Positions 40,876-47,479 of a DNA stretch of 47,479 nt are shown here, in pieces; the first letter of the stretch is position 1, and each line of letters starts with the position of its first letter. Made by a program: the position numbers and the translations under genes. The stretch is taken from assembly GCA_947383645.1 (NCBI GenBank), contig CANDEH010000006.1, forward strand, positions 1 through 47,479. Direction: 5' to 3'. A model generated the notes under the pieces. The model ran no database searches. It had not been told where the DNA came from and saw only the letters and a program-made list of their open reading frames with translations. Origin of the DNA: an uncultured Clostridia bacterium. GTDB lineage: Bacteria > Bacillota > Clostridia > Oscillospirales > Oscillospiraceae.

Positions 40876-41020
40876 AACAAAACACCTTGCCGCCCGCTGC
40901 GGCCGAAAAGAGTGGCCAGTCTTTGACTGGCCGCAATTTGTCGCTGTGCAGGGCTAATCCCCTACGCTTGAAATCCGCAGATTTCAAGCGCACGCACAGC
41001 GTAACCCTCTCTCCCTCAGT
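40876..41020 (+). other. Palindrome-rich stretch before repeat copy D
   Basis: Contains GGCCAGTCTTTGACTGGCC and a perfect 11-bp stem CGCTTGAAATC/GATTTCAAGCG (40965-40990). The GCAATTTGTCGC and CACAGCG pieces echo parts of the three-hairpin element, so this looks like repeat debris. With copy D it makes a 399-nt gap without a gene. Confidence 0.5.
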
Positions 41021-41232
41021 CTGTCAAAACAGTCAATAGAGTATCAACGGCGGTAAGGAGGATAGTGTGAAAGGAACCCAAGAGGGGTTCCTTTCGCGTT
41101 AAATCAGCCCGCCGCACCCCAAGGGCATTTCTTCGCCGCTACGCGGCTCAGGCACAGCGACAAATTTCGGCCATCGGCCGAAATTTGCCTCAGCTTGTTG
41201 AAAAACCCGTTGGGTTTTTCAACAAGCTGAGG
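41021..41232 (+). repeat. Three-hairpin repeat element, copy D
   Basis: CTGTCAAAACAGTC end, CGGTAAGGAGG, invariant hairpin 1 with micro-ORF 41067-41102, an extra 40-nt GC block, hairpin 2 (CAAATTTCGGCC/GGCCGAAATTTG), and hairpin 3 with changed arms CAGCTTGTTGAAAAACCC / GGGTTTTTCAACAAGCTG. Confidence 0.88.
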
Positions 41233-41274
41233 GAGAAGGCCCACCCCGCAGGGGTGGGCCCGCTCCCTTTAAAA

Positions 41275-41505
41275 TCAGTCTACGATATCCACCGTAACCT
41301 TCTGGCCGGTGCGCTGGGCACAGGAGCGGACCAGGGTCCGGATCTCCTTGGCGATGCGGCCCTGGCGGCCGATCACCTTCCCCATGTCCTCCGGGGCGAC
41401 ACGCAGCTCCAGCGTCAGCTCATCCCCCCGGTCCGTCTCCGTCACGGAGACGGCGTCGGGGTTCTCCACAAGATTCCTGGCGATGTAGAGCAGCAAGTCC
41501 TTCAT
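41275..41505 (-). CDS. khpA: KH-domain RNA-binding protein KhpA (YlqC)
   Basis: 76 residues. Single KH domain: MKDLLLYIARNLVENPDAVSVTE ... LELRVAPEDMGKVIGRQGRIAKEIRTLVRS with the GxxG loop GRQG. KhpA, usually with KhpB, binds RNA and influences cell division and small RNAs in Firmicutes. ATG 41505 has GGAGGG upstream; the in-frame ATG 41529 overlaps rpsP. Last gene of ylxM-ffh-rpsP-khpA, the standard Firmicute order. Confidence 0.93.
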   Translation of the reverse strand: MKDLLLYIARNLVENPDAVSVTETDRGDELTLELRVAPEDMGKVIGRQGRIAKEIRTLVRSCAQRTGQKVTVDIVD

Positions 41506-41528
41506 GCTGTTGCCCTCCAACAGTCCCA

Positions 41529-41768
41529 TTACAGAACGTCAACTTTCTTCAGCAGGGCGCGGACTGTGTCCGTGGGCTGAGCGCCGCTCTTGATCCACTC
41601 CTTCGCCCTCTCGGCGTCGATCTTGATCTCCGCGGGGGAGACGCAGGGGTTGTAGGTGCCGATCTCCTCGATGAAGCGGCCGTCCCGGGGGAAGCGGCTG
41701 TCGGCCACTACCACGCGGTAGAAGGGGGCCTTCTTTGCGCCCATCCGGCGCAGTCTGATCTTAACCAT
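41529..41768 (-). CDS. rpsP: 30S ribosomal protein S16
   Basis: 79 residues, normal length. MVKIRLRRMGAKKAPFYRVVVADSRFPRDGRFIEEIGTYNP is the canonical S16 opening, followed by IKIDAERAKEWIKSGAQPTDTVRALLKK. GGAGGAC precedes the ATG. It has its own likely promoter at 41889 in the 242-nt gap after ffh. Confidence 0.98.
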   Translation of the reverse strand: MVKIRLRRMGAKKAPFYRVVVADSRFPRDGRFIEEIGTYNPCVSPAEIKIDAERAKEWIKSGAQPTDTVRALLKKVDVL

Positions 41769-41888
41769 GTCTCTTGTCCTCCAGTAGTGTAAAATAGTTG
41801 TTTTTTATCATAAATGCCAAAGCACTTATTCTCTTTCCATAGGTTCTGCGGAAATATGGGAACATCGTTACCGTGCGGCAAATCGGAA

Positions 41889-41917
41889 ATTATAGCAGAG
41901 CATAGAGCGAACATAAA
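41889..41917 (-). promoter_or_regulatory. Internal promoter for rpsP-khpA
   Basis: Minus strand: TTTATG, 17-nt spacer, perfect TATAAT (41894-41889), 121 nt before rpsP. Confidence 0.55.
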
Positions 41918-42010
41918 GTTCTTTTTGGTTCTTTTTTCCTAAAGGGACGCACTCCACTAACATTTTTTTTCACAAAATGAAGTGTCGTTGCAGTCTTTCA
42001 GGAAAAAGAG

Positions 42011-43393
42011 CTACTTCAGCCGCTTCTTCCGGCCAAACCCGTGCATCCGGCTCATGCCGCCGCCCATCCCGCCGAAGCCGCCCATCCCCTTGGGCATCTT
42101 GCCCCTGCTGAGCTGCTTTGTGAGCTGCTGCATCATCTCAAACTGCTTGAGAAGGCGGTTCACGTCCACCACCTCCAGGCCGCAGCCGGCGGCGATGCGG
42201 CGCTTGCGGCTGGCGTTGAGAATCCCGGGATTCTCCCGCTCTTTGGGCGTCATGGAGAGAATAATGGCCTCGGTGCGGGCCATGACCTTCTCGTCGATCT
42301 GAGCCCCCTGCATCTGCTTGCCCAGGTTTCCGGGCATCATGCCGGCGATCTGGCTCAGATCCCCCATGTTTTTCAGCTGCTGCATCTGCTCCAGGTAGTC
42401 GCTGAGGGTGAAGCGGTTCTTGCGGATCTTCTCCTCTAACTTCGCCGCCTGCTTCTCGTCAAAGCTCTGCTCCGCCTTCTCGATGAGGGAGAGCATGTCG
42501 CCCATGCCCAAAATCCGGCTGGCCATCCGGTCCGGGTGGAACAGCTCGATCATGTCCAGCTTCTCCCCGGTGCCCGCGAACTTGATGGGCTTCCCGGTGG
42601 CCGCCCGGATAGAGAGCGCCGCGCCGCCCCGGGCGTCGCCGTCCAGCTTGGTCAGCACCACGCCGTCGATGCCCAACGCCTCATCGAAGGCGGAGGCGGC
42701 GTTCACCGCGTCCTGGCCGGTCATGGCGTCCACCACCAGCAAGATCTCCTGGGGATGGACCGCGGACTTGATCCGCTTGAGCTCGTCCATCAGCTCCTCG
42801 TCGATGTGGAGCCGGCCGGCGGTGTCCAGGAGCACCGTGTCGTACCCGTGGTCCTTTGCGTGGGCCAGGGCCCTCCGGGCGATGTCCACCGGGTCGCCCT
42901 GTCCCAGCTCAAAGACGGGGATGCCCAGCTGGCCCCCCACCACCTTCAGCTGCTCGATGGCGGCGGGGCGGTACACGTCGCAGGCGGCCAGCAGCGGCCG
43001 CTTGTTCATCCGGTTTTTCAGATACCCGGCCAGCTTGGCGCCGTTGGTGGTCTTGCCCGCGCCCTGGAGGCCCACCAGCATGATGACGGTGGGGCCCGAG
43101 GAGGCGAAGGCAATTTTGGCGTTGGCCCCGCCCATGAGGGCGGTGAGCTCCTTGTTGACAATCTTGATGATCTGCTGGGCGGGGGTCAGGCTCTCCAGCA
43201 CGTCGGCCCCCACCGCCCGCTCGGTGACGCTGGCGACGAACTCCTTGACCACCTTGAAGCTGACGTCGGCCTCTAAGAGGGCCAGACGCACCTCCCGCAT
43301 GGCCTCCCGCACGTCGCTCTCGGTGAGCCGGCCCTTGCCCCGCAGGCGTTTGAACAACCCGTTCAGTTTTTCGGAAAGTCCCTCAAAGGCCAT
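42011..43393 (-). CDS. ffh: Signal recognition particle protein Ffh
   Basis: 460 residues. GTPase that binds signal peptides and SRP RNA for co-translational targeting. N domain, then G domain: G1 GLQGAGKTTNGAKLA (usually GLQGSGKTT), DVYRPAAIEQL, DTAGRLHIDEELM, TKLDGDARGGAALS; the M domain has the RNA-binding SMTPKERENPGILNASRKRRIAAG and a Gly/Met-rich tail. GAGAGGATAACGCC precedes the ATG. Second gene after ylxM. The SRP RNA gene is not in this window. Confidence 0.98.
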   Translation of the reverse strand: MAFEGLSEKLNGLFKRLRGKGRLTESDVREAMREVRLALLEADVSFKVVKEFVASVTERAVGADVLESLTPAQQIIKIVNKELTALMGGANAKIAFASSGPTVIMLVGLQGAGKTTNGAKLAGYLKNRMNKRPLLAACDVYRPAAIEQLKVVGGQLGIPVFELGQGDPVDIARRALAHAKDHGYDTVLLDTAGRLHIDEELMDELKRIKSAVHPQEILLVVDAMTGQDAVNAASAFDEALGIDGVVLTKLDGDARGGAALSIRAATGKPIKFAGTGEKLDMIELFHPDRMASRILGMGDMLSLIEKAEQSFDEKQAAKLEEKIRKNRFTLSDYLEQMQQLKNMGDLSQIAGMMPGNLGKQMQGAQIDEKVMARTEAIILSMTPKERENPGILNASRKRRIAAGCGLEVVDVNRLLKQFEMMQQLTKQLSRGKMPKGMGGFGGMGGGMSRMHGFGRKKRLK

Positions 43394-43406
43394 AGGCGTT
43401 ATCCTC

Positions 43407-43772
43407 TCATTCCTTCAGCGCGGCCACCGCCTGAGTGATCTCCCTGAGACACCGGTCGATGTCGCTGTTCTCGTACTGGCGGTAGTTGATGAGGTGCAGC
43501 TCCTCCGCCGAGCGCTGGATCTTGTCCAGGTTGTCCTTCATGGCCATAAAGCGGCGGATCAGGCCGGTCTTGTCCTCCACCTCCTGCATCACGCCCTCCG
43601 CCCGGACAATCACGTCCCGGACCCCCTGGCGGGAGATGCCGGTATTTTCCGCAATCTCCGACAGGGACAGGTCCTCGTTGTAGTACAGGTCGAAGAACTC
43701 CCGCTGTCTCTCTGTCAGAAGCTCCCCGTAAAAGTCGTACAGCATGGTCATGCGGTAGGTCTGGTTCTTCAC
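43407..43772 (-). CDS. ylxM: YlxM/UPF0122 helix-turn-helix protein
   Basis: 121 residues. Sigma-70 region 4-like HTH: MTMLYDFYGELLTERQREFFDLYYNEDLSLSEIAENTGISRQGVRDVIVRAE. Always encoded before ffh in Firmicutes and thought to modulate SRP assembly. GTG start at 43772 with AGGAGGTG upstream. First gene of the operon. Confidence 0.95.
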   Translation of the reverse strand: MKNQTYRMTMLYDFYGELLTERQREFFDLYYNEDLSLSEIAENTGISRQGVRDVIVRAEGVMQEVEDKTGLIRRFMAMKDNLDKIQRSAEELHLINYRQYENSDIDRCLREITQAVAALKE

Positions 43773-43817
43773 GGGTCCACCTCCTGTGTAAAGTTGTTCC
43801 GCTTTACAAACGAGATT

Positions 43818-43846
43818 ATCATAAACGAAATTGTCAAAAAAGTCAA
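43818..43846 (-). promoter_or_regulatory. Promoter for ylxM-ffh
   Basis: Minus strand: TTGACT (43846-43841), 17-nt spacer, TATGAT (43823-43818), 46 nt before the GTG. Confidence 0.75.
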
Positions 43847-43910
43847 GAGGGAAAAGGGGGGAAATAGCGGCGTCTCTCTGCTTTTTTATACCGCCCCGTT
43901 CTGCCGTGGG

Positions 43911-44747
43911 CTATTTCCACTCCCGGGGGCTTCTCCCGTACGTCCCCCGAAAGGCCCGCAGAAAGGCGGAGTAGTCGTGAAACCCCGCCTCCACGGCGGC
44001 CTTGAGTACCGGCGCGCCCCGCCTGATCTCCTCCGCCGCCCGCAGCAGCCGCTTCTGCCGGATGTACTGGTGCACCGTGATCCCGTAGATCTCCTTAAAC
44101 CGGTGCATCAAATGGTACCGGCTCAGGTAGAACGCCCCCGCCAGACGGTCGATGGACAGCTCTTCACTCAGGTGCTCGCCGATAAAGCGGGTTACCTCCT
44201 CCATCTTGGGATCAAAGCGGTAGGATCCCTCCTCGGTATCCCCGCCCCGGATGACGTCCCGGTTCAGGGCCACCAGCAGCTGCACCAGGCAGGACTCCGC
44301 CAGCAGCGCGGCCCCGAATTCTTCGCTTTCTCCGGTCTCTTTCAGACGCGCAAAGAGATCCCGGTAGCGCAGACGGTCCTCCCCCCGGGGGCGGCAGAGG
44401 TGGACGCCCCGCTCCTGGGAGAGGCGGAAGCAGGTCCGCAGATCCGTCCCGCCCCGCGCGCTCAGGTAGTCCCCGTTCATCCAGAGTACCATCCGCTCAT
44501 AGGGCTCGGCGGGATCAATGACAGGCCGGTGGATCAGACTGCGCCCCACCATCAGAATGTCGAAGGGCTTGAGAAAATAGCGCTTGCCCTCCAGGTGGTA
44601 GGTCACCCGCCCGGCGAGATGGAAGACGATCTTATCAAACTCATGGTAGTGAGAATCCAGCTTCTCCGCCCGGCTGTCCCGCAGGTGAAACAGGCGGAAG
44701 TTCTCGGTGAGGTAGCCCCTCTTCCCAATTTCTGTTACGTCTAACAT
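43911..44747 (-). CDS. AraC family transcriptional regulator
   Basis: 278 residues. N-terminal cupin sensor domain (about 1-165) with HYHEFDKIVFHLAGRVTYHLEGKRYFLKPFDILMV, then a linker, and a C-terminal double HTH (about 180-278): FIGEHLSEELSIDRLAGAFYLSRYHLMHRFKEIYGITVHQYIRQKRLLRAAEEI and AVEAGFHDYSAFLRAFRGTYGRSPREW. It likely senses a sugar or related effector. ATG 44747 with GGGGGAG upstream. The only divergent neighbour is the mazF gene; its regulon is not evident. Confidence 0.92.
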   Translation of the reverse strand: MLDVTEIGKRGYLTENFRLFHLRDSRAEKLDSHYHEFDKIVFHLAGRVTYHLEGKRYFLKPFDILMVGRSLIHRPVIDPAEPYERMVLWMNGDYLSARGGTDLRTCFRLSQERGVHLCRPRGEDRLRYRDLFARLKETGESEEFGAALLAESCLVQLLVALNRDVIRGGDTEEGSYRFDPKMEEVTRFIGEHLSEELSIDRLAGAFYLSRYHLMHRFKEIYGITVHQYIRQKRLLRAAEEIRRGAPVLKAAVEAGFHDYSAFLRAFRGTYGRSPREWK

Positions 44748-45032
44748 GGCTCCCCCTTTTTGCGCGATTTTCTGGTAATACTGCCATGATACCATGCACT
44801 CTGTGCGGCGGCAAGAGTAAGTGTGCCGCCCGGACAAAAAACGGACGTCTGGCCGGACACACTTTGCGCGGCGGATACATAAGATACTGCGGGGCGAAGA
44901 AGCACGGAGTGGGAAATCTCACCTGCCCCTGTGTATAAATTCCGTGGCTGCGTGGGAGAATGATAGTGGTTGCCAGCGGGGCCCGTCGCGGGCTCTCCGG
45001 CGACACTTTCTTCCGGCGGAGCGTGAATTACA

Positions 45033-45398
45033 GTGGATACAAGCGTAAAGCGCGGCGACATTTACTACGCCGATCTCAGCCCGGTGGTGGGCAGCGAGCA
45101 GGGCGGCGTGCGCCCGGTGCTCATCATACAGAACGATACCGGCAACCGGTACAGTCCCACCGTGATTGCGGCGGCAATTACCTCCCAGACCGGGAAGGCC
45201 CGCCTGCCCACACATATTGAGCTGTCCGCCCACCGCCATGGCCTCACCAAGGACTCCGTGGTGCTTCTGGAGCAGATTCGCACCCTGGATAAGCGGCGGC
45301 TGCGGGAAAAAATGGGCCGTGTGGACCCGGAGCTTATGGGCCGCATCGACGCCGCTATCGCCGTCAGCTTCGGCCTTCCCGGCGACCGCATGGTGTGA
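45033..45398 (+). CDS. ndoA: MazF/PemK-type mRNA interferase (EndoA-like)
   Basis: 121 residues, normal for the family. Toxin that cuts single-stranded RNA. Motifs: VKRGDIYYADLSPVVGSEQGGVRPVLIIQNDTGNRYSPTVIAAAITSQ, LTKDSVVLLEQIRTLDKRRL. GTG start 45033 with a weak GGCGGAG; the gene has no recognisable antitoxin (no AbrB-like or ribbon-helix-helix ORF) in the 285-nt gap upstream or downstream. In most Clostridia the antitoxin gene is directly upstream. A terminator follows at 45506. Confidence 0.93.
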   Translation: MDTSVKRGDIYYADLSPVVGSEQGGVRPVLIIQNDTGNRYSPTVIAAAITSQTGKARLPTHIELSAHRHGLTKDSVVLLEQIRTLDKRRLREKMGRVDPELMGRIDAAIAVSFGLPGDRMV

Positions 45399-45505
45399 GA
45401 TCCGATTTCTTTCAGGCGGACGGTGCCAAGATGAATCCATGTCCGCCGCGGGCTGCCCGCCTGTGAGCCTGACGAGTATTGGCGCAGGAGACCCTGAATA
45501 GACCC

Positions 45506-45544
45506 GGCCCCTCCCGGCATAGACTTGCTGGGAGGGGCCTTTTA
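45506..45544 (+). terminator. Terminator after mazF
   Basis: Stem GGCCCCTCCC (45506-45515) with GGGAGGGGCC (45530-45539), followed by TTTT. Confidence 0.75.
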
Positions 45545-45669
45545 TCCTGCGCTCTGTCCGAAAGGCGGTGCGCGGAGACGGTTCCACCCGCCCCGCTGCG
45601 GCTGAGATGGGACAAAGCCGGTTTATAGTCGAATAACATGGAAAGCAGCAAAGACCGGCGGCAGCGCCG

Positions 45670-45842
45670 CCTCAGCTTTTCGAAAAACCCAACGGGTTTT
45701 TCGAAAAGCTGAGGCAAATTGCGGCCGACGGCCGCAATTTGTCGCCTGTGGGCGGGTTGATTTAACGCGAAAGGAACCCCTCTTGGGTTCCTTTCACACT
45801 ATCCTCTTTACCGCCATCCTACTTTGTTGACTTTTTTGACAG
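45670..45842 (-). repeat. Three-hairpin repeat element, copy E
   Basis: Reverse orientation. Hairpin 3 (45670-45714, CAGCTTTTCGAAAAACCC arms), hairpin 2 (CAAATTGCGGCC arms), invariant hairpin 1 with micro-ORF on the minus strand (45797-45762), and the TTGACTTTTTTGACAG outer end. Part of the 549-nt gene-free gap between mazF and the 45948 gene. Confidence 0.88.
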
Positions 45843-45947
45843 ACTGCGGCGGCAGAGCCGCCCTTCACAGGAATTCTTTTGAGACGTTTCCCCTTCAAGG
45901 AAACGTCTATGTACCACTATACCACGGAAAGGTGAGGTGTCGCGCAT

Positions 45948-46484
45948 ATGGAACTTCCGGTATTCTGCCAGGGTGCTCCGACGGGGAAACTAATGCTGGA
46001 GGAGACGGGGGGACGGATTCGGGCGGAGATGGACTGTCCCATAGATCGTACCGGACTGTTCCGGGGCTATCTGATCTGTCGGAACGGGGAGAAGTCTCTG
46101 GGGGTGCTGGAGCCCAGGGGGGAGCGTCTGCGGCTGTGCCGCATGCTGCTGGGGGAGGAAATCCGCGCCCTGGGAGCGGCGGAGCGGGGCGAGCTGCGGC
46201 TGTCCTTCGCCTTCCGGCGGGAGGAGGGGTGGCAGTCCCTGCCCCACCCGGAGCAGTTCTTTCACCGGGCCCCCTTCGGCCCGGCCCTCCGGGACCTGAA
46301 GGGTGCGCTGTGGCGGGAGAGCCGGGGCCTGCGGCTCCTGGCCCTCCCCTTTGACAGCACCCGCCCCTTCCCCCTGGTTACCCTGTTCTGCTTCGCCCGC
46401 GTGGAGGACATCCGGGGCCGCCCCTTTGCCGTTTTTACCTTCGACGCCAAAGAATGTCCGGTGATGCCCGCCCCCCTGCCGTAA
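45948..46484 (+). CDS. Hypothetical protein
   Basis: 178 residues, soluble, beta-rich. MELPVFCQGAPTGKLMLEETGGRIRAEMDCPIDRTGLFRGYLICRNGEKSLGVLEPRGERLRLCR suggests a repeated-strand N-terminal domain; the C-terminal half has RLLALPFDSTRPFPLVTLFCFARVEDIRGRPFAVFTFDAKECPV. No motif I can name. GAAAGGTGAGG lies upstream of ATG 45948. Confidence 0.75.
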   Translation: MELPVFCQGAPTGKLMLEETGGRIRAEMDCPIDRTGLFRGYLICRNGEKSLGVLEPRGERLRLCRMLLGEEIRALGAAERGELRLSFAFRREEGWQSLPHPEQFFHRAPFGPALRDLKGALWRESRGLRLLALPFDSTRPFPLVTLFCFARVEDIRGRPFAVFTFDAKECPVMPAPLP

Positions 46485-46546
46485 AATGGAGCTGTTTTTT
46501 TAACGCCTCACCGAAATTATGTCTACCAATTTCCGAGGAGGTATGA

Positions 46547-46552
46547 TATAAT
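46547..46552 (+). promoter_or_regulatory. Possible -10 element upstream of nrdR
   Basis: TATAAT within GGTATGATATAATAAAA; the -35 region at 17 nt (TACCAA) is weak. It is followed by repeat 46563 before nrdR. Confidence 0.35.
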
Positions 46553-46562
46553 AAAAAAATCT

Positions 46563-46770
46563 ACCGGTTCGTGGCCTCAGCTGCGAACCGGGCCCTCGGC
46601 AGAGCTTTGCGGCGCGCACGCCGCAAAATAAACTGAAATCGTTTTTTCCGGGGGCCGCGTCCTCGGAAAAAACACCCTGCGCGGAGCGGAGTGTGCGAGC
46701 GTAAGCGAGTGTGCGCAGCGCAGCGAAATCCCTCGCCGAAAAGCCCAGCGAAGCGGGTTTTCGGCGAACA
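46563..46770 (+). repeat. nrdR-flanking repeat, left copy
   Basis: Order: GGTTCGTGGCCTCAGCTGCG hairpin, GCGGCGCGCACGCCGC hairpin, AATAAACTGAAATCG, TTTTTTCCG.../...CGGAAAAAA stem, CCCTGCGCGGAGCGGAGTGT, GCAGCGAAATCCC, plus a further CGCCGAAAA...TTTTCGGCG stem (to 46770) missing from the right copy. Confidence 0.8.
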
Positions 46771-46784
46771 CCGGAGGTGTATTT

Positions 46785-47240
46785 ATGAGGTGCCCCTATT
46801 GTGGATACAGAGAGAGCAAAGTGGTGGATTCCCGGCCCGCAGAGGAGGGAACCAGCATCCGCCGCAGACGGGAGTGCCTGTCCTGCGAGAAGCGATTCAC
46901 CACCTATGAGACCATGGAGTCACTGCCTATGGTGGTAATCAAAAAGGATGGCAGCCGGCAGAGCTTTGACCGGGGTAAGGTCCTGGGCGGTATGATCCGG
47001 GCCTGCGAGAAGCGGCCGGTACCCCTGGCCGATCTGGAGCGGCTGGCCGACGAGATCGAGCAGAACCTCCAGAACGCCCTGGAGCGGGAGGTAAGCACCG
47101 CCGTCATCGGCGAGCAGGTGATGGAGAGGCTCAAGGGTGTGGACGAGGTGGCCTACGTCCGCTTTGCCTCCGTCTACCGGCAGTTCAAGGACATCAACAC
47201 CTTCATGGCCGAGCTGACGAAGCTGCTGGAAGAAAAGTAA
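46785..47240 (+). CDS. nrdR: Transcriptional repressor NrdR
   Basis: 151 residues, normal length. Represses ribonucleotide reductase genes in response to (d)ATP. N-terminal zinc ribbon (MRCPYCGY, Cys3/Cys6, and CLSCEKRFTTYE), then the ATP-cone domain VVIKKDGSRQSFDRGKVLGGMIRACEKRPV to YVRFASVYRQFKDINTFMAEL. ATG 46785 has GGAGGTG 6-7 nt upstream. No NrdR box or nrd gene is seen nearby. The gene is bracketed by two copies of the same repeat in the same orientation. Confidence 0.97.
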   Translation: MRCPYCGYRESKVVDSRPAEEGTSIRRRRECLSCEKRFTTYETMESLPMVVIKKDGSRQSFDRGKVLGGMIRACEKRPVPLADLERLADEIEQNLQNALEREVSTAVIGEQVMERLKGVDEVAYVRFASVYRQFKDINTFMAELTKLLEEK

Positions 47241-47241
47241 C

Positions 47242-47406
47242 CGTTCGCGGCCTCAGCCGCGAACAAAGCCCTCTGCAGAGTTTCGCCGCCCGCAGGCGGC
47301 GAAATAAACTGAAATCGTTTTTTCCGGAAACCGCGTTTTCGGAAAAAACACCCTGCGCGGAGCGGAGTGTGCGAGCGCAAGCGAGTGCATGGAGCGCAGC
47401 GAAATC
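47242..47406 (+). repeat. nrdR-flanking repeat, right copy
   Basis: Starts 2 nt after the nrdR stop: GTTCGCGGCCTCAGCCGCG hairpin, CGCCGCCCGCAGGCGGCG hairpin, AATAAACTGAAATCG, TTTTTTCCG/CGGAAAAAA stem, CCCTGCGCGGAGCGGAGTGT, GCGCAAGCGAGTG, GCGCAGCGAAATCCC. The remaining 73 nt of the window hold no gene. Confidence 0.8.
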
Positions 47407-47479
47407 CCCTCAAAAATATATTGTAAATGCGAATCAAGAGTTAAAAAGGGGTAGAAAAACAGCGCAAAAGAGCAGAGAA

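Overview
The window is high-GC bacterial DNA, and gene content points to a spore-forming Clostridia member, most likely Oscillospiraceae (Flavonifractor/Lawsonibacter-like; inferred from GC, gene families and intergenic repeats). Clostridial hallmarks are SpoVT, a class II GalT, YlxM-Ffh-S16-KhpA, NrdR, a lysine riboswitch, a T-box leader, and strong AGGAGG-type ribosome binding sites with several GTG and TTG starts. No rRNA, tRNA, CRISPR array or transposase was recognised.

Layout. 0.2-1.9 kb: unknown protein, YgjP-like metallopeptidase, small membrane protein. 2.2-3.6 kb (minus): isolated phage-type lysis cassette (M15 endolysin, holin, two small membrane proteins). 4.0-4.7 kb: Fe/Mn superoxide dismutase. 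5.7-6.9 kb: small conserved protein plus a nuclease lipoprotein. 7.3-10.9 kb: polyphosphate kinase and phosphofructokinase. 11.2-14.1 kb (minus): galK-galT. 14.3-16.2 kb: lysine riboswitch controlling an NhaC-family transporter. 16.5-19.6 kb: sugar-phosphate operon (Rpe-like epimerase, HxlB-like isomerase, DUF4432 epimerase fold, metallo-beta-lactamase-fold hydrolase). 19.9-22.2 kb: membrane protein, small serine recombinase, spoVT. 22.5-26.0 kb: DUF134 regulator, NifX-like protein with a His/Cys tail, and an 859-residue fusion of CoA-disulfide reductase, rhodanese and siroheme/ferredoxin modules. 26.3-28.0 kb: unknown gene and two frameshifted accessory genes. 28.0-34.0 kb (minus): phenylalanine T-box transcription unit in which a DUF2500 gene, an unknown gene and an Imm51 immunity gene accompany pheS and pheT. 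34.1-38.1 kb: TfoX-C protein, YdeI-like protein, NAD(P)HX dehydratase, lipoprotein and alanine racemase. 38.8-40.9 kb: murI, DUF1934, and an ArgS-like protein lacking the catalytic core. 41.3-43.8 kb (minus): ylxM-ffh-rpsP-khpA. 43.9-47.2 kb: AraC regulator, orphan MazF, unknown protein, nrdR.

The most distinctive feature is the intergenic DNA. At least four families of structured repeats are interspersed: (i) a five-copy three-hairpin element whose first hairpin is invariant and holds an 11-codon reading frame with its own Shine-Dalgarno, while the other two hairpins vary with compensatory changes; (ii) about 160-bp inverted-terminal-repeat elements sharing a core but with different, self-matching ends; (iii) about 190-200-bp elements with ends rich in TAGGA motifs; (iv) an AT/GC hairpin repeat flanking nrdR. 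Several abut or supply the stop codon of a neighbouring gene.

Other points of interest are two apparent non-AUG, non-GUG/UUG start codons (ATC for the DUF134 gene, CTG for the ArgS relic), the interrupted pheST unit, the redox fusion cluster and the catalytic-core-less ArgS. All functions are inferred by reading the sequence; no database search was run.
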